A stretch of DNA of 9,977 nt, from the NCBI GenBank assembly GCA_036443455.1, contig JAZFYI010000073.1, forward strand, positions 1-9,977. Reading direction: 5' to 3'. Made by a program: the position numbers and the translations under genes. The notes under the pieces were generated by a model that did no database searches, had not been told where the DNA came from, and saw nothing but the letters and a program-made list of their open reading frames with translations. Below, in pieces: positions 1-5,172 of this stretch. Source of the stretch: MnTg04 sp036443455. Lineage in GTDB: Bacteria; Pseudomonadota; Gammaproteobacteria; Steroidobacterales; MnTg04. Each line of letters starts with the position of its first letter. Positions within the stretch are counted from its first letter, which is position 1.

Positions 1-44
1 CTGTAGAAAGCCAAGCTGACGGAACTGGGGGGGTGCTGATATGA
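1..44 (+). CDS. 3' end of an upstream gene of the integrated element (partial)
   Basis: An open frame enters from the left edge and stops at TGA 42-44, leaving only 13 codons (…ESQADGTGGVLI). Its stop overlaps the ATG at 41 as ATGA. The same ATGA junction occurs between the next two genes, and this is the main reason to believe the frame. The other two forward frames stop at 4-6 and 17-19. The reading passes through a run of seven G (27-33), so a length error there would change the frame. The protein cannot be identified from this tail. By position it belongs to the mobile element and is probably co-transcribed with the genes that follow. Confidence 0.4.
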   Translation, partial: VESQADGTGGVLI

Positions 45-490
45 GCATCCAATCGCTCATAGACGACCTATCCACGGAAGGGATCAATCTAACGCTGTAT
101 AGAGGCCAGATTAAGGCTAGAGGGCCAACCGGCGCGATCAGCGCCGATGTTGTTGCCCGTCTGCGCTCAAAAAAGCCCGAAATTGTCCGATTCCTTGCTA
201 ACGAATTGCTGGAACGGGCAGCCGCAGCGGTCCCTGGTGTAACCGCTGACGATCTGCGCGCTAACCTGGACGCCAAGGATTGGCAGGACAGCGCCCTGAT
301 CGCCTTCGAGCCGCTAAGGGGCCTGGCGCACGCCATACACAACAGCCGAGAGTTAAGGGCAGGCAGGGTGCCAAAAGGCTGGGATGCCACCACTGAATGC
401 GCTGTCTGTGGCCCGGTGCGTATCTTTCCTGGCGGGTCTAAAACCGTTCTAGGGTGTCCGTTTTGCCTCGCTAAGGCATTAACGCCATGA
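41..490 (+). CDS. Small accessory protein with TubC-like N-terminal docking domain and C-terminal CxxC zinc ribbon
   Basis: 149 residues. Residues 1-57 have the pattern of the TubC N-terminal docking domain: a short helix (LIDDLSTEGINL), a strand pair ending in RGPTGAIS, then the helix ADVVARLRSKKPEIVRFL. That fold is known for protein-protein docking in NRPS/PKS assembly lines, and related small domains also occur in proteins of integrative elements. Residues 120-142 hold C120-x2-C123 and C139-x2-C142 in the context CAVCGP…VLGCPFC, a probable zinc ribbon. The middle (60-115) is helical with no recognised motif. It starts at ATG 41 after a G-rich stretch (27-33) that may act as a weak ribosome site. 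It overlaps the frame before it by 4 bp and the excisionase-like gene after it by 4 bp. A role as an adaptor for a replication or recombination protein of the element is inference; no enzymatic motif is seen. Confidence 0.75.
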   Translation: MSIQSLIDDLSTEGINLTLYRGQIKARGPTGAISADVVARLRSKKPEIVRFLANELLERAAAAVPGVTADDLRANLDAKDWQDSALIAFEPLRGLAHAIHNSRELRAGRVPKGWDATTECAVCGPVRIFPGGSKTVLGCPFCLAKALTP

Positions 491-759
491 ATAAGGGAGA
501 AAGAACGGTAGAGAATGCCAAGAGGCCGCTTCCAATTTGCCGATTTTACCGCAGGCGTGATGCGCCGCTGTATCTGGGCATGGATCGCAACAGGTTTGAT
601 AAAGAAGTGAGGCCATATCTAACGGAAATCCCAATCGGGGAGCAAGGAAAAGCGTTTGACAGGCTTGAAATGGATGCGTGGGCAGACGATTATAAATCCC
701 GCAATGGTCGCCCTCCAATAAAGGAGGCGATATGGCACAACGAAAACCACCAGGGCTAA
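487..759 (+). CDS. Excisionase-like winged-helix DNA-binding protein (probable recombination directionality factor)
   Basis: 90 residues. The core is residues 23-70, with RRDAPLYLGMDRNRFDKEVR followed by a short wing-like stretch and FDRLEMDAWADDY. This resembles the MerR/AlpA/excisionase helix-turn-helix class (an 'xA-P-x-YLG' entry helix, then 'FDR-x-E-x-D-x-W'). Such small genes commonly lie directly before a tyrosine integrase and bias it toward excision, or act as regulators. The ATG at 487 overlaps the preceding stop as ATGA, which suggests translational coupling; no good Shine-Dalgarno site precedes it. Its last 28 bp overlap the integrase start in another frame. The integrase ribosome site lies inside this gene, so the two are made from one message. 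The fold assignment rests on pattern recognition, and the directional role is inferred from position. Confidence 0.7.
   Translation: MNKGERTVENAKRPLPICRFYRRRDAPLYLGMDRNRFDKEVRPYLTEIPIGEQGKAFDRLEMDAWADDYKSRNGRPPIKEAIWHNENHQG
721..727 (+). promoter_or_regulatory. Strong Shine-Dalgarno site for the integrase
   Basis: AAGGAGG lies 4 bp before ATG 732 and inside the preceding coding sequence. It is the clearest ribosome-binding site in the window and fixes the integrase start. It also means the integrase can be translated at a higher rate than its two upstream partners, which rely on ATGA coupling. Confidence 0.75.
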
Positions 760-1820
760 TCAAAGTGGGCAACACTTGGCACATAGACAAACACATCAAA
801 GGCTACGGCCGTTATTGTGAAAGCTGCGCGACCGATGATCTTGACGAAGCACTATCGCTATTGATTTGCAGAAGCGGCGAAATCAAAAAGTCAGTCGTTC
901 AAGGGATTAGGCCAAAAAAGACCTTCGATCAGGCGGCTGAAAAGTATCTGTCTGAATACAAGGAAAAGCGCAGCATTGGCTGTGACGCACTTGATGTCAG
1001 AACTGTGTCGCCGTTCATCGGTGATTTGCCGCTAGAGCATATCCATGACGGAACGCTTGAACGATTCAAGCAAAAGCGGTTAGAAACAGTGGCCCCTGCA
1101 ACAGTCAACAGGACTTTGGCCATTGTACGGAGAATCCTGATTCTGGCTGCTCGAAAATGGAGGCACAAAGGAACTAATCTTTCTTGGCTCGAAACAGCGC
1201 CAATGATTGAAATGGTTCCAGACCTTAGCCCAAGAGAACCCTACCCTCTCTCATGGAAGGAACAGCGTAGCCTATTCGAAGAACTTCCCCGGCACCTGGC
1301 ATTAATGGCCATATTTAAGGTTAATACCGGGCTGAGGGAGCGAGAAGTCACGCTGTTGAGTTGGGATTGGGAGTACAAAGTACCTGAGTTGGATTCGTCT
1401 ATATTCATTATTCCCAGACAGTTTGTTAAGAACAAAGCTGACCGTCTTGTAGTTTTGAATAGCGTTGCTCGGTCAGTCATTGGCGAGTGCCGAGGGAAGC
1501 ATCCTGATCGGGTTTTCACGTACAAGGGAACCCCTGTAGCGAGAATGAACAACTCAGCGTGGCACAAGGCCAGAGACAGGGCCGGACTGCCACAGGTTAG
1601 AGTGCATGATCTAAAGCATACCTATGGACGCAGACTGAGGGCTGCTGGCGTGTCATTCGAGGATCGGCAGGACTTGCTGGGTCATAAGAGCAGACGGATT
1701 ACGACCCACTATTCCGCGCCTGAAATTGGGAATTTGATTCAGGTTTCCGAGCTGGTAACACACGACAACTCCCGAAGAACCCCCGAACTCACCTTAGTAA
1801 AGGTACGGGGAACTGCGTAA
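732..1820 (+). CDS. int: Tyrosine recombinase integrase of the tRNA-Thr-integrated element
   Basis: 362 residues, a normal length for phage or island integrases. Residues 1-50 form an N-terminal arm-binding-like part, about 64-165 the SAM-like core-binding domain (FDQAAEKYLSEYKEKR…VNRTLAIVRRIL), and about 170-335 the catalytic domain. Catalytic residues visible: R202 in NTGLREREV, K233 or K235 in FVKNKADR, H292 in VHDLKHTYGRR, H318 in LLGHKS, and the nucleophile Y327 in TTHYSAPE. The box II arginine (HxxR) is lysine here (K295). Related integrases with the HDLKHT variant are known to me, so this is probably a functional subfamily trait rather than a defect. The gene begins after a strong AAGGAGG site, overlaps the excisionase-like gene by 28 bp, and ends 14 bp from the tRNA-Thr 3' end. 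This position marks it as the enzyme that inserted the element there. Confidence 0.95.
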   Translation: MAQRKPPGLIKVGNTWHIDKHIKGYGRYCESCATDDLDEALSLLICRSGEIKKSVVQGIRPKKTFDQAAEKYLSEYKEKRSIGCDALDVRTVSPFIGDLPLEHIHDGTLERFKQKRLETVAPATVNRTLAIVRRILILAARKWRHKGTNLSWLETAPMIEMVPDLSPREPYPLSWKEQRSLFEELPRHLALMAIFKVNTGLREREVTLLSWDWEYKVPELDSSIFIIPRQFVKNKADRLVVLNSVARSVIGECRGKHPDRVFTYKGTPVARMNNSAWHKARDRAGLPQVRVHDLKHTYGRRLRAAGVSFEDRQDLLGHKSRRITTHYSAPEIGNLIQVSELVTHDNSRRTPELTLVKVRGTA

Positions 1821-1834
1821 GTTGTTGAAAAATA

Positions 1835-1861
1835 TGGTGCCGGAAAGAGGAGTCGAACCCC
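1835..1861. other. Probable attachment-site junction (att) at the tRNA-Thr 3' end
   Basis: The integrase stop (1818-1820) is 14 bp from the CCA end of the tRNA. Tyrosine-recombinase elements commonly use the 3' part of a tRNA gene as attB and carry a copy that restores the tRNA. The segment from the T arm to CCA (1835-1861) is therefore the likely crossover region at this end. The exact core cannot be defined, because the second copy should lie at the other end of the element, left of position 1. No second copy was found in the window. Confidence 0.55.
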
Positions 1862-1910
1862 CGACCTTCTCATTACAAGTGAGCTGCTCTACCAACTGAG
1901 CTATTCCGGC
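1835..1910 (-). tRNA. tRNA-Thr (anticodon UGU)
   Basis: 76 nt on the minus strand, including an encoded CCA. The acceptor stem GCCGGAA/TTCCGGC is perfect, with discriminator A73. The D arm is GCTC…GAGC, the anticodon loop CTTGTAA gives TGT at 1875-1877, and the T loop TTCGACT is standard. The anticodon stem has a G27·A43 mismatch at its top pair, and the T stem has two G·U pairs (49-65 and 51-63). It corresponds in position and anticodon to E. coli thrU, which follows the birA region and heads the tRNA cluster before tufB. Here the mobile element occupies the position where the next tRNA would be expected. The tRNA itself remains intact. Confidence 0.97.
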
Positions 1911-1933
1911 TTTAGCGTCTCCGGGCGGCCGGT

Positions 1934-1939
1934 AGTTTA
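1934..1939 (-). promoter_or_regulatory. Tentative -10 box for the tRNA-Thr gene
   Basis: In the 59 bp between the SPOR gene and the tRNA, the minus strand reads TAAACT, followed by a GC-rich stretch (GGCCGCCCGG) like the discriminator of stringently controlled stable-RNA promoters. No convincing -35 element lies 16-18 bp upstream. Read-through from the upstream operon is an equally good source of the transcript. No other feature was seen in this gap. Confidence 0.2.
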
Positions 1940-1969
1940 ACGCGGCTTAGCTACATATTTCATCCAGGA

Positions 1970-2668
1970 TTAACGTGGCGGGCACTGATCGAGGATTTCA
2001 AGACCGTCTGCATCGATACCCAACGCGGAGATATCGAGGTTATCCACGCCAAAACCGCTGACATCCAGCCAGCCGACTTCCCCGTCCTGATATCTTTGGT
2101 TGACCTGCGTTTCGAATCCGCGATCGCTCAGTTGTTGCAGCCTTCGCTGCGCGCGCCCCAGCTCGCTAAAAACGCCCAGGGAAATGGCATTTTGGTCGTC
2201 TCCCGTGGGGACGATATAGAAATCGGTGACTCCGTCCGCCCGCAGGGCGTCGGTAATCACTTCCGCCGCCGCCCGATCTTCGCTAGCCGCAATATTCACC
2301 CAGAAACCGACAAACCGCCGGCCCGGTTCGCTACGCCTGACCACGGAAAAATCCAGCCCCCGCAAAGTCACTGCAGCCTCCCGCGCATCGTCCACTTTGC
2401 TGATTGGCCCGATGCTCCGGCATTCCGAGATGCCTGCATTGAGCAACTCCTCGCCGGTCTTCATCGAAAAAACCCGTGCCCCGGACGGCTTCGCAGGCGG
2501 GTCTTCGGCCAGCGCCAGGCTTGGCAATCCCTCATAGCTGGGTGCGATAGGCGCCTTATCATAGGGCTCACGCAACCAGTGATACCAAGCCAGTATTCCC
2601 AGATTGATCAGCAGAAGAATGAGCAAGAAATTTCTCAACAACAGTTTCTCAAGGTTTTTTGCCGGCAA
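1970..2668 (-). CDS. Membrane-anchored SPOR-domain protein
   Basis: About 232 residues. Residues 12-31 are one hydrophobic helix (RNFLLILLLINLGILAW), giving a type II inner-membrane anchor with the rest in the periplasm. A linker to about residue 65 is followed by SECRSIGPIS (81-90), a 'C-x-x-x-GP' entry seen before SPOR-like domains. A SPOR domain spans about 118-195, with FWVNIAAS, ISLGVFSELGRAQRRLQQL and RGFETQV. SPOR domains bind denuded septal peptidoglycan in known members. Similar genes often sit between coaX and the tRNA/tuf cluster in gammaproteobacteria, but their function is not defined. The longest frame starts at TTG 2668 and overlaps the coaX end by 20 bp. In-frame TTG codons at 2641 and 2638 would place the start directly at the membrane helix, so the true start is uncertain. 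There is no clear ribosome site. Confidence 0.85.
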   Translation of the reverse strand: MPAKNLEKLLLRNFLLILLLINLGILAWYHWLREPYDKAPIAPSYEGLPSLALAEDPPAKPSGARVFSMKTGEELLNAGISECRSIGPISKVDDAREAAVTLRGLDFSVVRRSEPGRRFVGFWVNIAASEDRAAAEVITDALRADGVTDFYIVPTGDDQNAISLGVFSELGRAQRRLQQLSDRGFETQVNQRYQDGEVGWLDVSGFGVDNLDISALGIDADGLEILDQCPPR

Positions 2669-3392
2669 CGATTACCAGGCCACGAAGCACGAGGTCGGCA
2701 ACAATTTCGGCATTATGCAGCAGCGGCAGCAACATATCGGCATCGCCGCCGCATAGCAATATCCGCGGCGAGTTTTGCGTGCGCCTTGCCAGGTATTCCC
2801 GGGCATGCCTTACCAGCGAGACCAGTGCGATCAAGGACCCGGAATGTATCGCTTCACCGGTGCTGCGCGCGGCAATTTCCTCCTCACCGCCAATCCTTTC
2901 CGCAGCCGCCTCGGCAAGCTCGGCGATATCGCTGGTGTTGCCCAGCAACGACGACAACATCATCCGGTAACCCGGCGCGATAACGCCGCCCAGGTGCTTG
3001 CCATCGGTATCCAGCATGTCCACCGTCAACGCTGTCCCTGCATCGACAACAACCAGTGGGCCGGTCCGGTGGTGCCTCGCGCCGATCATGGCCACCCAGC
3101 GATCGACGCCCATTTGCGTTGGATCCCGATACGCATTGCTTACGCCACCGGCCTCCCGCCCGCTTTCGACACAGACCACTTTTGGGTCTTCGATATCGAT
3201 CAGACCGCGGATTTGTGGCCCGCTGACATTGGCGACAAAAATACGATCGGCTGCACGGTCGCCGGCGTACAAGTCATCGCTGCCGGCATCCGCCCAGCTG
3301 GACGAATGCTGCGAGCCCAGTTTGCCCTGCCACCAGGCCCACTTGACGCGGCTGTTGCCGGCATCGATCAATAACAGGGATTCGCTTGTCAT
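2649..3392 (-). CDS. coaX: Type III pantothenate kinase
   Basis: 247 residues, the usual CoaX length. It phosphorylates pantothenate to 4'-phosphopantothenate, the first step of coenzyme A synthesis, in the cytoplasm. Motifs seen: the N-terminal phosphate-binding loop LLIDAGNSRVKW (D10, K17), the pantothenate motif MGVDRWVA (D97, R98), the second ASKHA phosphate motif VVVDAGTALTVD (D117-D125), GGVIAPGY (135-142), STGEAIHSG (177-185) and LLCGGDA near the end. The frame is open further upstream to 3533, but the family begins just before LLID. ATG 3392 lies 10 bp after the birA stop and is therefore chosen. No Shine-Dalgarno site is evident, so coupling to birA is likely. E. coli has the unrelated type I kinase coaA at this location. 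Type III enzymes are generally not feedback-inhibited by CoA (family knowledge). Confidence 0.96.
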   Translation of the reverse strand: MTSESLLLIDAGNSRVKWAWWQGKLGSQHSSSWADAGSDDLYAGDRAADRIFVANVSGPQIRGLIDIEDPKVVCVESGREAGGVSNAYRDPTQMGVDRWVAMIGARHHRTGPLVVVDAGTALTVDMLDTDGKHLGGVIAPGYRMMLSSLLGNTSDIAELAEAAAERIGGEEEIAARSTGEAIHSGSLIALVSLVRHAREYLARRTQNSPRILLCGGDADMLLPLLHNAEIVADLVLRGLVIVAGKKP

Positions 3393-3402
3393 CGTATTGA
3401 AT

Positions 3403-4434
3403 TCATTTTCGGGCCCACCAGGCGATGAGATCCCGATGCGGCCAGCGCTCCGCCCTGACCGGCCGCAAACTGATATCCCCGGCAATAATTCGTTGTATTT
3501 TTCCATCCGACTGGAGCAACAGGCAACCATCATCGGCTATACCTCGACAGACTCCATGGGTTATCGAGGCATCGGATACCAGCTCCACCTGTTGATCCCG
3601 GCAAACATCGGCAGACCGGAGCTCCTGCAGAAACGGCGCCAGGCCCTGCAACATGAATATATCCAGCGCCGCCACCCACTCGGGCAATATTTGCTGAACC
3701 AGGCTGTTTCTTGACGGTGGCGCACCATCGACCAGGCCAGCAATATCGCGCCACTCACCAGCCATCGCCCCGGCTCGCGTTTTCGGTAAGCGGTAATTCA
3801 AACCCAGACCGGCGACCAGGTGTAATCGCTCGTCGGTGGTTTTTCGCAGTTCGACCAATATGCCCGCAAGCTTCCCTCCGGCCATCAGGTCATTCGGCCA
3901 TTTGATCCCGACCGGTTCCATACCCAGCTTGGTCAATGCCCTGCGCGTCGCCACCCCCAGGGCCAGTGGCAAAGCCGCCAGGTTCTCCGGGGGTTCGTCG
4001 AAAGCGACAGCCAGTGAAAAACAAATCCCCGACGCCGGCGGTGATAACCAGTTGCGGCCCCTCCTGCCGCGGCCCGCGCTTTGATACTCAGCCAGAAATA
4101 CCCGGACCTTCCCGTCTTCGGGCGGCGCCTGTTCCAGTAACCTGCTGTTGCTTGAATCGACCTGGCCGGCAACCTCGCAGGAGGCGATGCGCTCGTGACA
4201 CCACTTCGGCAAACTCTGCATAAGTTCCGCAGCATCGAAAAGGTCCACAGGGTATGGTAACCGGAAGCCCTTATTCGGGTTGCCCAGCACTTTCAGGCCC
4301 AGACTACGCAGCGTGTCAATCTGCAAATCGATCTCGGCAACCGGGATCGCCAGGGTCAGCGCCAACTCTGCCGCGGAATGCGAGACCCCGTCAGACATCA
4401 CCGTGAGCAGGGAAAGCCAGCTATCGCGCCCCAT
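3403..4434 (-). CDS. birA: Bifunctional biotin-[acetyl-CoA-carboxylase] ligase and biotin operon repressor
   Basis: 343 residues, close to E. coli BirA. It activates biotin to biotinyl-AMP, transfers it to the carboxylase carrier protein BCCP, and as holo-repressor controls biotin synthesis genes. Residues 1-60 are a helix-turn-helix domain (SLLTVMSDGVSHSAAELA…LGLKVLGNPNKGFRL), so this is the regulatory class II type. The ligase domain shows VDSSNSRLL (92-100), the adenylate loop AEYQSAGRGRRGRNW (115-129), GIKWPNDLMAGGKLAGILVE (176-195) and VAGLGLNY (207-214). The C-terminal cap ends in IIAGDISLRPV. ATG 4434 shares its A with the plsY stop (TGATG), which indicates translational coupling and rules out the longer open frame extending to 4815. 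No frameshift or missing active-site residue was seen. Confidence 0.97.
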   Translation of the reverse strand: MGRDSWLSLLTVMSDGVSHSAAELALTLAIPVAEIDLQIDTLRSLGLKVLGNPNKGFRLPYPVDLFDAAELMQSLPKWCHERIASCEVAGQVDSSNSRLLEQAPPEDGKVRVFLAEYQSAGRGRRGRNWLSPPASGICFSLAVAFDEPPENLAALPLALGVATRRALTKLGMEPVGIKWPNDLMAGGKLAGILVELRKTTDERLHLVAGLGLNYRLPKTRAGAMAGEWRDIAGLVDGAPPSRNSLVQQILPEWVAALDIFMLQGLAPFLQELRSADVCRDQQVELVSDASITHGVCRGIADDGCLLLQSDGKIQRIIAGDISLRPVRAERWPHRDLIAWWARK

Positions 4435-5081
4435 CAGGAATCGCGCCGGAATATCGCCAACTGCCCGACCCTCGCTTCCGCGCCAGCCTTCAGCCGCCGA
4501 ATGTTTTCCCGATGCGTGTAGACCAAAAACAAGGCCATCGATACGGCCAGCGTCAGCAGTGGCTGGTTGGCTGCCTGACCGGTCAGCAGCAAGTAAACGG
4601 GCGCAGAAAATCCCGCCATTATCGTTGCCACGGCTACGAAGCCACTCGCCATGACGACCAGCAGCCAGACGGCGATCACCGGCAGCAATATCACCGGCTG
4701 AATGAAAGTCAGGGTGCCGATCAGGGTTGCTGCGCCCTTGCCGCCGTGAAAGCCATGCCAGAAAGGATAGCAATGTCCAATGACGGCAGCGGACGCACAA
4801 GCCATGACCAGCCACTCGCGGCCGACGGCGGGGTCCTCGGCAAGCCCGGCTATTGCCAGTACCGGAATCAACGCCGCGGAGATATATCCTTTCCCCACAT
4901 CGATAATCATGACGCCGAACGCAAACATCGTGCCCTGCGTGCGCAGCGCATTGGTACCGCCGGCATTACCGCTGCCCATTTCCCGAATATCCACGCCCCC
5001 CTTGAGCCTGCCGATCAAGAGGCTGCCGCTGACGGAGCCGAGCAAATAAGCCAGCAATATTTTTGTTCCAAGTTCGAGCAT
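4434..5081 (-). CDS. plsY: Glycerol-3-phosphate acyltransferase (acyl-phosphate dependent)
   Basis: 215 residues, an integral inner-membrane protein with about five to seven hydrophobic helices. PlsY transfers an acyl group from acyl-phosphate to sn-glycerol 3-phosphate to give lysophosphatidic acid, the first step of membrane phospholipid synthesis. The three cytoplasmic motifs of the family are present: GSVSGSLLIGRL (15-26), MGSGNAGGTNALRTQG (35-50) with IGHCYPFWHGFHGGKGAAT (101-119), and THRENIRRLKAGAEARV (189-205). ATG 5081 fits the family start (MLELGTKILLAYLLGS) and has AAGGT about 8 bp upstream. The frame is open to 5630, but that part lies antisense to the lipid kinase and is not coding. 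plsY heads the minus-strand operon plsY-birA-coaX-SPOR and is divergent from the lipid kinase at 5173. Confidence 0.96.
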   Translation of the reverse strand: MLELGTKILLAYLLGSVSGSLLIGRLKGGVDIREMGSGNAGGTNALRTQGTMFAFGVMIIDVGKGYISAALIPVLAIAGLAEDPAVGREWLVMACASAAVIGHCYPFWHGFHGGKGAATLIGTLTFIQPVILLPVIAVWLLVVMASGFVAVATIMAGFSAPVYLLLTGQAANQPLLTLAVSMALFLVYTHRENIRRLKAGAEARVGQLAIFRRDS

Positions 5082-5131
5082 CGATACCGACCTTGCAGGT
5101 GCATCACGTTGGGCCGCGAACGACGCTGCCC

Positions 5132-5151
5132 ATCGGGTTACAATACCCGAT
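5132..5151. promoter_or_regulatory. Perfect 7-bp inverted repeat around a -10-like box in the plsY/lipid-kinase intergenic region
   Basis: ATCGGGT (5132-5138) and ACCCGAT (5145-5151) are exact reverse complements separated by TACAAT (5139-5144). TACAAT matches the sigma-70 -10 consensus at five of six bases for the rightward gene and would place the transcript start about 20 bp before ATG 5173. No good -35 box lies 16-18 bp upstream. On the minus strand the same centre reads TATTGT (5145-5140), a weaker -10 candidate for plsY. A dyad with a 6-bp spacer on a promoter is typical of a repressor operator. The bound protein is unknown, and the operator role is inference. The rest of the 91-bp gap shows only the plsY ribosome site (AAGGT, 5090-5094). 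Confidence 0.45.
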
Positions 5152-5172
5152 ACTTCGACACAGAAAAACCAA

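Noticed and set aside
1777..1864. 10-bp direct repeat GAACCCCCGA at 1777-1786 (integrase end) and 1855-1864 (tRNA T arm), considered as attachment sites
   Set aside because: Using these two copies would cut off only the integrase tail. The match does not extend on either side and has a simple C-rich core, so it is probably chance; the real second att copy should lie beyond position 1.
2096..3374. Plus-strand open frames across the SPOR and coaX genes
   Set aside because: They are antisense shadows. CoaX motifs and the SPOR domain on the minus strand explain the region fully.
4435..4815. Extension of the birA frame upstream of 4434
   Set aside because: It overlaps plsY in another frame, has no homology to BirA N-termini, and ATG 4434 gives a normal-length BirA coupled to the plsY stop.
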